A DNA stretch of 45,618 nucleotides. Origin: Acidobacteriota bacterium (GTDB lineage Bacteria > Acidobacteriota > Blastocatellia > Pyrinomonadales > Pyrinomonadaceae). The DNA is taken from NCBI GenBank assembly GCA_003223935.1, contig QHXQ01000062.1:1-45618 (forward strand). Direction: 5' to 3'. The position numbers were made by a program, and so were the translations under genes. Position 1 is the first letter of the stretch; each line of letters begins with the position of its first letter. Below are positions 15,925 to 24,114 of this stretch, one piece after another. Under the pieces are notes generated by a model. The model did no database searches. It was not told the origin of the DNA and was given only the letters and a program-made list of their open reading frames with translations.

Positions 15925-17040
15925 TCAGTATCTTATTCTTACGCTAAAGCTGCCGCCGTTGTCGCTGTAGTTGTCGTCGTTGATGGCGAGGAAGAGGCGG
16001 CCGTCGGACTGCGCGGTGAATGTCTGTTGCGTGCCGATGAAGAACGGTTGCGTGGTCTGGCCGTCAGACAGGCGTATGAAACCGATCAGCGCGCCCGGCC
16101 CTGCGGTCTGCACGGGATATGTATTGATCACGCCCGCGCGCCCGCCTTCCGGCCCGACATTGCCGACGCGCCGGCCGGCGACGACCGTGCCGCTTGCAGT
16201 GATCGTCACTTGATCGCCCGCATGCAGATCAATGTTCGTGTCCGTGCCGCGCGACGTGCCGGGCACGTCAATCGTGATCTCTTGCGGTGTGCGCGAGCGA
16301 CCTGTGTTGCCTGTCGTCGGTGTGCGCGGCCGGACGCGCACGGGTTCGTTGCGTCGCCGGTCACCGAAGACGTTGTCGTTATTTTCATCGCGCGTCGCCG
16401 TTAGGTCGCGTTCGCGGCGCACCTGCACGCTGAATGCGCCGCGCGCGTCTGTGTATGAACCGCGATTGACAGTTAAGTACAGACGCCCGTCGCGGTCTGC
16501 GACGAACTCGCGCGAGAGGCCGAGTTCTTCAATCGGCGAATCTGGATCGTTGCCGACGACGCCGATGAGCACGCCTTCGGCAGCGTTCGGGAGCGGCGCA
16601 GACGGATCGGTCGAGCGCAAGCCGTCGGGCGTGATGCGCGTGCGGCCGGCGTAGATCGTGCCGTTGGCTCTGATTTGCACGTGCTCGCCGCGCCTGAGAT
16701 CAACGCCGCTATCAATCCAGTTGGGCGCAAGCTGTACCTGCACGGTGCGCGTCTCATAGCGCAAGTCGTCGAGCGAGCGGCCGTCAATTTCGACGCGATC
16801 AATTTCGCCGGGGCGGAAGAACTGTATCTCGCCTTCGTCGCTCGGCGTGCCGGTGGACGACACGCCGCCGGTCTGCGGCGCAGTGCCGACGCGAATGGCG
16901 AAGCGACCGTTGATGAAGCCGAGCACAGTCCCGCGCACCGTGCGTCCGTCCTTCAAGTAGATCGTGTCGGCGGCGGCAAAGGTGGCCGCCATTAAGAGCA
17001 TCGCTAAAGTTAGCGCTAACTTCAGAATTGTTTGGCGCAT
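15925..17040 (-). CDS. Secreted protein with two LecA (PA-IL)-like domains
   Basis: The protein has 371 residues from ATG 17040, chosen because AAAGG lies 9 nt upstream and a signal peptide starts there (RQTILKLALTLAMLLMAATFAAA). A short SH3/Sm-like segment follows (DTIYLKDGRTVRGTVLGFINGRFAIRV). Two tandem beta-sandwich repeats then follow: residues about 105-220, ending in GSYTDARGAFSVQVRRE, and about 255-371, ending in NDDNYSDNGGSFSVRIRY. The NDxxYSDNxGSF end with its calcium-binding Asp/Asn residues is the signature of the galactose-binding PA-IL lectin. The first repeat has a degenerate calcium site. An Arg-rich linker separates the repeats. Sugar binding is inferred from the family only. 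Confidence 0.75.
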   Translation of the reverse strand: MRQTILKLALTLAMLLMAATFAAADTIYLKDGRTVRGTVLGFINGRFAIRVGTAPQTGGVSSTGTPSDEGEIQFFRPGEIDRVEIDGRSLDDLRYETRTVQVQLAPNWIDSGVDLRRGEHVQIRANGTIYAGRTRITPDGLRSTDPSAPLPNAAEGVLIGVVGNDPDSPIEELGLSREFVADRDGRLYLTVNRGSYTDARGAFSVQVRRERDLTATRDENNDNVFGDRRRNEPVRVRPRTPTTGNTGRSRTPQEITIDVPGTSRGTDTNIDLHAGDQVTITASGTVVAGRRVGNVGPEGGRAGVINTYPVQTAGPGALIGFIRLSDGQTTQPFFIGTQQTFTAQSDGRLFLAINDDNYSDNGGSFSVRIRY

Positions 17041-17295
17041 GGGTTTCATCCTTTCCAAGCAAAATCTTCGGCGTCTGTCGCAGAGCGCATCCGGCGCGTC
17101 TTGGGTTACAACCAAAATTCGATCAGCGAGAGGCTTAACAGTTCGGGGAAAGATTTATCGCGACTGAAACTGGCCGAGAGCTTACAACGAAGCGGAGGCG
17201 TGAGCAAGTAGGTTATCTTGGCAAGGAGCGGACAGAGAAAAAGCGGGCGCGGCTTACTTGAAGCCACGCCCGCTCTTTGTTCGATGATGTGGTTG

Positions 17296-17637
17296 CTACG
17301 GTTTGAAATTCACGATAGCGAACATGATCACCAGCGTAAAGATGACCAGCGTCTCGATGAAGGCGAGACCGATGATCATCAGAATCTGGATGCGTCCGCT
17401 TGCGCCCGGATTGCGCGCCGCGCCTTCGGCAGCCGACGACGCCACACGCGCTTGCCCAAGTGCACCCAAGCCCGCCGCGAGGGCAAACCCGATGCCCGCC
17501 GCGAGTTTTGACCACTTGAGTACCGTGTTGGCGTTGTCTGCACCCACGTCGGCTGCGCCCGCCCCTTGCGCGAACGCAGTCGCCGAAGCGAACAGCACGC
17601 CGAGCACTGTGAACATGAACATTCTCAGTTTGCTCAT
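17296..17637 (-). CDS. atpE: ATP synthase F0 subunit c
   Basis: Subunit c forms the rotating ring of F0. The 113-residue product is longer than usual because of a cleavable-looking N-terminal extension (RMFMFTVLGVLFASATAFAQ). The two-helix hairpin follows: AAGIGFALAAGLGALGQARVASSA, the polar loop EGAARNPGASG, and ILMIIGLAFIETLVIFTLVIMF. The ion-carrying carboxylate is Glu95. Gln62 lies exactly 33 residues earlier and Thr96 directly follows Glu95, a combination found in sodium-binding rings, although the Tyr expected at position 100 is Phe. A strong AGGAGG lies 7 nt upstream of the ATG. It is separated from atpB by about 380 bp. Confidence 0.95.
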   Translation of the reverse strand: MSKLRMFMFTVLGVLFASATAFAQGAGAADVGADNANTVLKWSKLAAGIGFALAAGLGALGQARVASSAAEGAARNPGASGRIQILMIIGLAFIETLVIFTLVIMFAIVNFKP

Positions 17638-17948
17638 GATATTCCTCCTGTGTAGGACTTATTCGTGGGCGGGCAAACCGAAGCGTGTTCGGCGGCGGCG
17701 CGTTTGTGGCCTTTGATTATGATTTCGCCAGCATCCGGTATCCACCGCCCCTCTTACAACGGCGCTCCAGCGATGCAGACTCAAAAGATCAGCTTTCAAA
17801 CCGCGAAAGCTATGATGCGGCAACAAGGACGCGCGCGACGCGCACGAAACTCGCTTGCTCTACCAGCCCGCGAAGAAGTCAACCAGAACGTTTTTGCGGC
17901 CAACGTGCGCGCGCGTCTGCCCGCGTCGCTCGAACCGCGCTGAAAAGC
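17638..17948. other. Gene-free part of the atpB-atpE gap
   Basis: Apart from the ribosome binding site of atpE at its left edge, I recognise nothing in this GC-rich stretch. The ORFs in it have no family resemblance. Its length, inside an otherwise compact atp cluster, suggests either a leader with a separate atpE promoter or decayed sequence. Confidence 0.4.
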
Positions 17949-18019
17949 AGTGGTCAGTGGTCGGTGGTCAGTGATCAGTGACAGACAGTTTTTTAACTGA
18001 CCACTGACCACTGACCACT
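17949..18019. repeat. Heptamer inverted-array hairpin F (AGTGGTC type), atpB-atpE gap
   Basis: Left arm 17949-17983 holds AGTGGTC twice, then GGTGGTC, AGTGATC and AGTGACA. Right arm 17996-18019 is the inverse complement of three AGTGGTC units plus AGT. The last base is part of the atpB stop codon. It shares its flank AAAAGCAGTG with hairpins E and I. Unit five (AGTGACA) links the AGTGGTC and AGTGACA sub-families. Confidence 0.9.
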
Positions 18020-18990
18020 TATGTAAACACCGGCGCAATGATCTCTTCGCCGTTAATCTCACGGCCTTCGTGATCGTGATGTGGCGCGTGCGAGACTTCG
18101 CCGATGTAGATCATCGAGAGCAGCGTGAAAATAAACGTCTGCATGACGGCGGCGAAGACGCTCAAGATCATCAAGACCGCCGGCACGACGAACAAGGTGT
18201 AAGGCGGCGCGAGGTTGGCGATGTTTGCGCCGACCTGCTCATCGCCGAAGATGTTGCCGAAGAGACGCAGGCCCAAAGAGAGCGGCCGGACAAAGTTGCT
18301 GATCAGTTCGATCACAAACATCGCCGGCCCCATGACCCAGAGAATCATGCCGCTGAAATAATGCACACCGGCGAAGTGGCCCAAGTGCGCCATGATGCCG
18401 TTCTCTTTAATGCCGATGTAGTTGTAATAGACGAATGAAGAGATGCCGAGCGCGAACGTGACGGAAGTGGACGACGTGGGCGACATGAACAGAGGGAACA
18501 GGCCCATCAGGTTCGAGACTAGGATCAGAATGGCAAAGGTCGCCACGACGGGAAAGTATTTCAACCCGTGCGGCCCGATGATGTCTTCGATCAGGCCGCG
18601 CACCGCCAGCACCGCGACTTCGAGCGTCTGCTGTCCGCCGTGCGGCTCATCCTCCGATAGACGCTTGCCGAACAGTCTGCCTTTCAATATCCACACGAAG
18701 ATGATCGTCAACAGACACGCGATGACGAACATTACCGTGTACCAAGGCACGGCCGTCTCCGGCGAATACTTCACGCCGAAGACCGCTTCGGCGTTCGTGC
18801 CGAAGAAGCCGAAGAACTTATCCCACCAAAGGTGCGTGGTTCTCTCTTGCAGATGATAGAGCGGCGTACCGATCAGTTCGTTCGCTTTTGTCACGAGCCA
18901 AGGCAAATGCTCGGCGTGCTCTGCCGTCTTTTGGCCCGCTTGTTCGCCCGTCTGACCGGCCGCTTCGTGTGCTTGCAGCAACCAGAACAT
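18019..18990 (-). CDS. atpB: ATP synthase F0 subunit a
   Basis: Subunit a provides the ion half-channels next to the c ring. The 323-residue protein has the signature RPLSLGLRLFGNIFGDE with the essential Arg, the preceding FVIELISNFVRP helix, and the C-terminal helix FIFTLLSMIYIGEVSH. The N-terminus is long and polar (His, Glu and Gln-rich), with HLPWLVTKANEL before the first membrane helix. It starts 3 nt after the stop of the AtpI-like gene, so the two are translationally close. The C-terminus has a short His-rich stretch (HAPHHDHEG). Confidence 0.97.
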   Translation of the reverse strand: MFWLLQAHEAAGQTGEQAGQKTAEHAEHLPWLVTKANELIGTPLYHLQERTTHLWWDKFFGFFGTNAEAVFGVKYSPETAVPWYTVMFVIACLLTIIFVWILKGRLFGKRLSEDEPHGGQQTLEVAVLAVRGLIEDIIGPHGLKYFPVVATFAILILVSNLMGLFPLFMSPTSSTSVTFALGISSFVYYNYIGIKENGIMAHLGHFAGVHYFSGMILWVMGPAMFVIELISNFVRPLSLGLRLFGNIFGDEQVGANIANLAPPYTLFVVPAVLMILSVFAAVMQTFIFTLLSMIYIGEVSHAPHHDHEGREINGEEIIAPVFT

Positions 18991-18993
18991 CCG

Positions 18994-19425
18994 TCAGTTT
19001 CCCTCTCGCTGTCTGAACGTTAACAAAGTCTGGATGAACCCTTCGACCAACGCCGCGACGACGAACGCGCTCAAGCCCGCAAGCGTGGCGACGATGGAGA
19101 CTAGATCGAACGCGTAAGCCGCGATGATCGCAACGGCGACGACAAAATAACGCAGGATAAAACGCGCGATGCTGAGCTTGGGCCGCACACCTGTGGTCGC
19201 TGCATTTGAAAATGCGGCCCGCACGGACGTGCGCAGCCAGTGATGATTCAGTAGCGCGAGCGTGCCGCCAAGCGCGAGGCCCGTCGTCACGCGCCAAGGC
19301 GCGGCAACGGCGCTCAATAGCACCGCCAGCGCCACCGTCCAGCACATGACTTGGAACAGGCGGCGCTCCATCGTGATCGCTTCTTCAGCGGCCACGCGCA
19401 TCTCACGGTGCACATCAACGCCCAT
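18994..19425 (-). CDS. atpI: ATP synthase subunit I (AtpI family)
   Basis: The 143-residue protein has four hydrophobic helices (about 24-42, 46-60, 88-108, 113-133) and sits between the AtpZ-like gene and atpB, the standard place for the ATP-synt_I family. These proteins help assembly of the c ring and, in some species, ion supply. The N-terminal segment before the first helix is amphipathic, with the EEAITMERRLFQVM motif. The identification rests on topology and position more than on individual motifs. Confidence 0.8.
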   Translation of the reverse strand: MGVDVHREMRVAAEEAITMERRLFQVMCWTVALAVLLSAVAAPWRVTTGLALGGTLALLNHHWLRTSVRAAFSNAATTGVRPKLSIARFILRYFVVAVAIIAAYAFDLVSIVATLAGLSAFVVAALVEGFIQTLLTFRQREGN

Positions 19426-19479
19426 CTTCGGAACAGTGAATTTTACAGGCCCCGCCCGCAGCCTGTCGAGCGGCGCACT

Positions 19480-19695
19480 TCAAGAGACCCGCGACATCAT
19501 GCGGATGAACTGATAGAACCCGACCACCGCGCCGACGATGATGCCTGCGACAAGCAGCCAAGGCCCCGTCTTCAACCAGTGATCCAACAGCCAGCCGACG
19601 AGCAGAAAGGCCACAATCGCCGACGCGAGTGAAAAGACCGCGCCATAGACGATGCCGCTCTTGCGTGTCAGTTGTTTATCGTCGCGCTCTGTCAT
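19480..19695 (-). CDS. AtpZ/AtpI-like small membrane protein
   Basis: The 71-residue protein has two transmembrane helices (GIVYGAVFSLASAIVAFLLVGWLLDHWL and WLLVAGIIVGAVVGFYQFIRMM). This is the pattern of the AtpZ/'putative F0F1-ATPase subunit' family, with the typical G-xx-LD motif at the end of helix 1 and GxxxGFYxFxR in helix 2. It is the first gene of the F0 cluster. Family members accompany atpI and have been linked with cation handling. No convincing promoter was found between it and the TonB receptor terminator. Confidence 0.82.
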   Translation of the reverse strand: MTERDDKQLTRKSGIVYGAVFSLASAIVAFLLVGWLLDHWLKTGPWLLVAGIIVGAVVGFYQFIRMMSRVS

Positions 19696-19820
19696 CGAAG
19701 CGGATCATGGCCGCATGAATGCTGTAGAGCATAGCCTGAAGTAGCCGTTACTGAAAAGTGTCAGCCCATCGTTATCACGGGCCTGCCGGGGCCGTTCAGA
19801 CATATCTCTGCGGCCGGCCG

Positions 19821-19853
19821 AAAAAAAAGGGAGAGCCAAACATTGGCTCTCCC
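19821..19853 (-). terminator. Intrinsic terminator of the TonB receptor gene
   Basis: On the minus strand GGGAGAGCCAA (19853-19843) pairs with TTGGCTCTCCC (19839-19829) around a 3-base loop, followed at once by eight T. It lies 30 nt after the receptor stop and separates it from the atp cluster. Confidence 0.95.
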
Positions 19854-19883
19854 TGCAAATTGCTTTCCAGTCTATTGCTGAGA

Positions 19884-22800
19884 CTAGAAAGAGATGCGTA
19901 TGCCGACTTGGATGACGCGGCGGGCCAACTCGATATCTTGGTTGTTGGCGAAAGCAGCGCCGGGAAGCCCGGCATCTTCAACAAAGAAGTCCGGTAGATA
20001 GCCGGCCCCATTGACGCCGTAACCCGGATTCGGATGGTTCAGCACGTTGTAGGCTTCGGCGCGAAGCTGCACGTTCAAGCTCTCACGCACCTTGATGTTC
20101 TTGAACAGGCCCATGTTCAACTGGTTGAGTCGGGGCCCGCGCAGAGAGTTGCGTGCGGCGGTGCCGAACGGCGTGTTGAAGATTCGGGCTGAGCCGGGCA
20201 GGTTGACGATAAAGCGCACGTCATTGGGCGTGACCGTTACGGTGTTGCCCGTCGTGTTCAGCGCGTTCAAGGAGTAGAAGCCGTTAATATTAGCCACATC
20301 CACGCCGTAGAAGACTGCGGCATCGAGTTGGCTAATGCCGACCAACTGCGGACTCACGTTCGAGTTGCCGACGAACGGCCGATCACCTGCCGTCAGATAG
20401 GTGTTGCCCAAGCCGAGCAGACCGTTAAAGAACTGCCCCGGCGTATAAGGCTCACCACTGGTAAACACATAGACGCCGTTCAACTGCCAGCCGCCGAGCA
20501 AGTGGCCCACGATACCGCGCTGTTCTTTCCAGAACGGCACATCGTAGATGAAGTTCGCGGTGAACGCATGCGGCCGGTCGATCTGCGACAAGCTTCGTTC
20601 GCACTTGGTAATGCAGAATGGATTCTGCGCGTTCGCCGAGGCGATGTCGAACGCGAAGATTTCGCTCGCGTTGTCAATCGTCTTGCTGAACGTGTAAGAC
20701 GCGCCCAAGGTCAGCGAGTTCTTAAACAGCCGCGCGTTGTAGCGCGACTGCAACCCATGATAGAGCGACTGCGCGGAGTTGTCGCGAATGGTCAGGCTGG
20801 CTTGCGGCAAGACGCGCTGATCGCAGGCTGCTTCATTGGGAATCGTGTTCGGATCGTTGACGCAATGCTGCGGCGTGATCCCCGCCGGGATGAACTGCCG
20901 GAACGCGGGCGTAGAAACACCCGTACCGGCATAATTTGCGATCCCGTTGAACAACGGCCCGACGAAGAAGTTGCCATTGACGTTTTGGAACAACCCGACG
21001 CCGTGCGTGCCGACGTAGCGTATCTCAGCCACTTGGTTCCGCCCGAACTGGTGCTGCACGCCCAGCGACCACTGCTCAGAATAGGGCGCGTGGAAGTTCG
21101 GCGCGACCAAGTTCTGAGTCAGGAAGCGCGGGTCCAACTTGCCGAGTGGCAGATTGCCGGTCGCGGCTGCTTGTGCCCTGATAACATTACCGAACGGATT
21201 GCCCGGTATCGCGAACGACGAATTCGGCGCGTTGGGCAGTAGGTTTGCGCCGACTGAGAAGGCGGCCGAGAACGGCGCAGCGTTCTGCACGTTCAAGAGA
21301 ATGTTGTAGAACGAGGCATCGTAAGCGATGGAGAAGCCACCGCGAATCACGGTCGCATCTTCGCCGAGGAAGCTTTTCCAGAAGTGCGGCGAATAGGCGA
21401 AGCCGACGCGCGGCGCGAAGTTGTTCTTGTCCGGCTTAACGAACGGCACGGTACGCACGCTTAGCGGCAACGCCGGATTGAAGAAAGCGGTTGACGCATT
21501 GCTCTCGCGCGCCACCGTCACATCGTGCAGGATGTTGATGGGCTGGCCCGTGTACTCGTAGCGGAGACCCAAATTCAAGGTCAGATTGGGTCTGAACTTG
21601 AAGTCGTCTTGCACGAAGTAATACTGGTCGTTTTCGGTGAACGCGAGTGTCGGATCACCGGCTGTGATCGAGACGGTTGATGGCGCGTTGTTAGCGATTC
21701 GGGAACCCGAATTGAACGCGAATGCGCCGTTGAAGTTCGGCAGGAACGGCGTCACCGTTCGCAGGTGTTTGTACTCACCGCCGAAGATGAAGTTGTGCCG
21801 GCCATGCGTCCACGTTAGGTTGTCCGCGAACTGGTAAAGCGTACCGACACGCCCTTGCGGCAGGTTGGTCGCCGGCCCGATGGTGGACAACGTCAGCGAC
21901 CTATTACTCACACCGACGGCCGGGAAAGTGACGTTGGCCAGGGCGGAGCCGATCTGAAGCGGGTCGGGGATGCAGCCGGCTGTGGCCGGGTCGCAACCGC
22001 CGCCGAAGACGACGCCGATGCGCTGGTAAGTGGCGCGGAATTCGCTGACCATCGTGTTGCCGATCTGACGAGTCCAGATGCCACCGAAGTTTTTACTGGT
22101 CGCCGGTATGTCACCCGTGAAGCCATTGGCGGCGGGTTGGAAAAAGACCAAGAAGTTCTTGTTGACCTGCCGCTGATGGAGATAGCGGATGGTGACATTA
22201 TCCTTTTGCGTCGCTTTCACGTCGAAGCGGAAGTCGTAGTAGTTCTCGGTGAACGGAATGGGCACGTTCCGCTCGGCTCTGGCCGCTTGGAAGAGTTGGC
22301 CATTGATGTTCGCTACGTCGAAAGGGCCGCCGACGAGGAACGGGCCGGAATAGGTGCCGCAGCCGCCGGGCGGAGTGGTGCCAACAGCGATGACTCTGGG
22401 ACAGCCTGTCGGCGCAGACGGATTAACTAACGACGGCGAACCCGCGCCTAAGTCGCTACGGGGCACAGCACCCGGAATCGCAAAGGTGCTGAAGTTAGTG
22501 ATGGTTTGAATCAACCCGTTGTTTGGGAAGGTCGCCAGCAAGCGCGGAAACTCTGACTGTAGAATGCTGAGCGAACCGCTGCGCAGCGTGGTGACGCCGG
22601 GGTTGCGAATGCCTTGGTAGTCGAAGTGGAAGAAGTAACGGTCCTTACCGCTAATCACCGACGGGCCGCCTTCGCCAAAGCGCGGCAGATAGAGCGGCCC
22701 GCCGATCTTGCCGCCAAAGACATTGAACAAGTTTGGATTCGGCTCGGTCTGCCCGCCGCGCTTTTCGATATTATCCAAGCTGTCCAAGTTCTTATTGTCG

Positions 22801-23612
22801 CGGTGGTATTCGAACAGGCTGCCGTGGTAGTGATTGCCACCGCCCGGCGTAACGTAGTTGACAATCGCGCCTTGATTGCGCCCGTACTGGGCCGAGAAGT
22901 TGTTAGTGATAACTTGGACTTCCTGCACCGCATCCTGATCATCAATGAACAGGGCGGGGCCGGCGACGCTCAGGTCGTTGTTGTCCGCGCCATCGATCTG
23001 GAAGTTGTTCGAGCGGGCCCGATTGCCGTTGACTGAAAGCCCTGTGCCGTTCGTGTTCACGCCGCCACTGTTGTTGGGGATCACGCCGGGCGCAAGCAGC
23101 GCCAAAGTATCAAGACCGCTGCCCGCCGCGTTCGAGGGCAGGTCTTCGACGCGCCGCGCCTCAATCGTGGTCGAAAGCTGCGACTGGTCGCGTTGCACAA
23201 CCTCTTCCGTGTTCGCCGTCACCGTCACGGTCTCCTCGACCGCGCCAGCTTCGAGCTTCACGTCGAGCGGGTTGACGATACCGAGCTTCACCACCACGCC
23301 CGTGGTGACCGAGCGTTTGAAGCCGGGGGCCTCGACCGTCACGGTATATGCGCCGGGCACTAGCGCCGGCACCTCATAGATGCCTTCGCCGGTGCTGGTC
23401 GTGGGCCCTGTGACAGTGCCGGTGCTCTCATTTTTTGCTGTGATCGTCGCGCCCGCGACAACTGCGCCATTGGGGTCTGACACCACCCCTCTCAGCGTGC
23501 CGGTCGTAGCCTGAGCCGACGCCGGTATAGCCGACAAGGGCAGCATTGACACCAAGGCGAAAACCCACGCCGTAAACAGCGTTAGGGCTTTGACCTTTCC
23601 AGACTTACTCAT
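19884..23612 (-). CDS. Oar-like TonB-dependent outer membrane receptor with carboxypeptidase-regulatory domain
   Basis: This 1242-residue protein has a signal peptide (residues 1-33, ending ASA). A beta-sandwich carboxypeptidase-regulatory-like domain follows (about 38-122: GTLRGVVSDPNGAVVAGATI and YTVTVEAPGFKR). Next come a TonB plug (RRVEDLPSNAAGSGLDTL to QYGRNQGAIVNYVTPGGG, including the NGNRARSNNFQIDGADNND stretch) and a very large beta barrel ending in the aromatic VGIRISF. This architecture is greatly expanded in Acidobacteriota and resembles myxobacterial Oar; the ligands are thought to be polymers or peptides. The upstream AAGGAGG (rc of 23613-23630) supports the ATG. It is followed by a strong terminator and may be under a sigma-54-type promoter. 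Confidence 0.93.
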   Translation of the reverse strand: MSKSGKVKALTLFTAWVFALVSMLPLSAIPASAQATTGTLRGVVSDPNGAVVAGATITAKNESTGTVTGPTTSTGEGIYEVPALVPGAYTVTVEAPGFKRSVTTGVVVKLGIVNPLDVKLEAGAVEETVTVTANTEEVVQRDQSQLSTTIEARRVEDLPSNAAGSGLDTLALLAPGVIPNNSGGVNTNGTGLSVNGNRARSNNFQIDGADNNDLSVAGPALFIDDQDAVQEVQVITNNFSAQYGRNQGAIVNYVTPGGGNHYHGSLFEYHRDNKNLDSLDNIEKRGGQTEPNPNLFNVFGGKIGGPLYLPRFGEGGPSVISGKDRYFFHFDYQGIRNPGVTTLRSGSLSILQSEFPRLLATFPNNGLIQTITNFSTFAIPGAVPRSDLGAGSPSLVNPSAPTGCPRVIAVGTTPPGGCGTYSGPFLVGGPFDVANINGQLFQAARAERNVPIPFTENYYDFRFDVKATQKDNVTIRYLHQRQVNKNFLVFFQPAANGFTGDIPATSKNFGGIWTRQIGNTMVSEFRATYQRIGVVFGGGCDPATAGCIPDPLQIGSALANVTFPAVGVSNRSLTLSTIGPATNLPQGRVGTLYQFADNLTWTHGRHNFIFGGEYKHLRTVTPFLPNFNGAFAFNSGSRIANNAPSTVSITAGDPTLAFTENDQYYFVQDDFKFRPNLTLNLGLRYEYTGQPINILHDVTVARESNASTAFFNPALPLSVRTVPFVKPDKNNFAPRVGFAYSPHFWKSFLGEDATVIRGGFSIAYDASFYNILLNVQNAAPFSAAFSVGANLLPNAPNSSFAIPGNPFGNVIRAQAAATGNLPLGKLDPRFLTQNLVAPNFHAPYSEQWSLGVQHQFGRNQVAEIRYVGTHGVGLFQNVNGNFFVGPLFNGIANYAGTGVSTPAFRQFIPAGITPQHCVNDPNTIPNEAACDQRVLPQASLTIRDNSAQSLYHGLQSRYNARLFKNSLTLGASYTFSKTIDNASEIFAFDIASANAQNPFCITKCERSLSQIDRPHAFTANFIYDVPFWKEQRGIVGHLLGGWQLNGVYVFTSGEPYTPGQFFNGLLGLGNTYLTAGDRPFVGNSNVSPQLVGISQLDAAVFYGVDVANINGFYSLNALNTTGNTVTVTPNDVRFIVNLPGSARIFNTPFGTAARNSLRGPRLNQLNMGLFKNIKVRESLNVQLRAEAYNVLNHPNPGYGVNGAGYLPDFFVEDAGLPGAAFANNQDIELARRVIQVGIRISF

Positions 23613-23730
23613 GTTGTTCCTCCTTGCAAGTAGCTCAGTGAAGAAACCTCAATATTTCCCCAATCGGCTCTCTCTCCGTCGGAAATCCGAATGTGGAACT
23701 CAAAATTGAAATTTGGACGTTATATCGAAT

Positions 23731-23746
23731 TGCAAGCGATATGCCC
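23731..23746 (-). promoter_or_regulatory. Candidate sigma-54 (-24/-12) promoter of the TonB receptor gene
   Basis: The minus strand reads GGGCAT, five bases, then TTGCA, with GG and GC exactly 10 bases apart as in -24/-12 elements (consensus TGGCAC-N5-TTGCW). It lies about 120 bp before the ATG. The next gene upstream encodes a PAS-Fis protein. The C-to-T change at the GGCAC end weakens it. Confidence 0.4.
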
Positions 23747-23886
23747 TAAGCATTGGCGCGCGCATGATAGCGTCAACTGCTAACATCACTGTCAGGTAGC
23801 AAGTCTCAACTACAGCCGCAGTCTTGCCTTTTTTGGATATTTGGCCAAACTCATCTTGCTGGTTTTGGATATAGAGAAGGGTGAGG

Positions 23887-23931
23887 TTCAGAATTATCTA
23901 TTTTTTCGTAAGACTTTTACGAGATTCTGAA
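23887..23931. other. Nested inverted repeat
   Basis: TTCAGAAT (23887-23894) pairs with ATTCTGAA (23924-23931). Inside it, TCGTAA (23906-23911) pairs with TTACGA (23917-23922). This could be an operator or RNA hairpin in the leader region of the TonB receptor gene. No U-tract fits a terminator. Confidence 0.5.
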
Positions 23932-23958
23932 TATCGCCGCGCGGCTCGTGTTTGGCCG

Positions 23959-24084
23959 CTTGCCCGCAGTGCCGACGCTATGGCAGGGCGAGCTTTAGCC
24001 GGTTGCTAACCGGCCAGTCGCGTCGACCCAGAGAGCACGGTGTGCTTGTGAGCGCAGACCACACGTGAGCGCCGTGCGGGCAAG
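23959..24084. ncRNA. Candidate multibranched structured RNA region
   Basis: A 10-bp perfect closing stem, CTTGCCCGCA (23959-23968) with TGCGGGCAAG (24075-24084), encloses several local hairpins: TGCC/GGCA just inside, GCCGGTT-gct-AACCGGC (23998-24014) and AGCAC-ggt-GTGCT (24034-24046). Two GTGAGCGC direct repeats follow. The region is gene-free and lies between the PAS-Fis gene and the TonB receptor. The strand is unknown. It could be a leader element or a small RNA; I recognise no known RNA family. Confidence 0.4.
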
Positions 24085-24114
24085 GAGACGGGACTTACGC
24101 TGTGGGCCGCCAAG

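Noticed and set aside
17002..17017. Palindrome CGCTAAAGTTAGCGC in the signal-peptide region of the LecA-like gene as an operator
   Set aside because: It lies within coding sequence for a Leu/Ala-rich signal peptide and can arise from codon choice; kept only as a note for the similar motif before the caspase-like gene.
17665..17981. Two overlapping ORFs of 92 and 98 codons between atpE and atpB
   Set aside because: They run into repeat F and have no recognisable motifs or ribosome-binding sites.
20328..21242. 304-codon plus-strand ORF inside the TonB receptor gene
   Set aside because: Antisense shadow; composition and lack of motifs argue against a gene, and the receptor frame is continuous.
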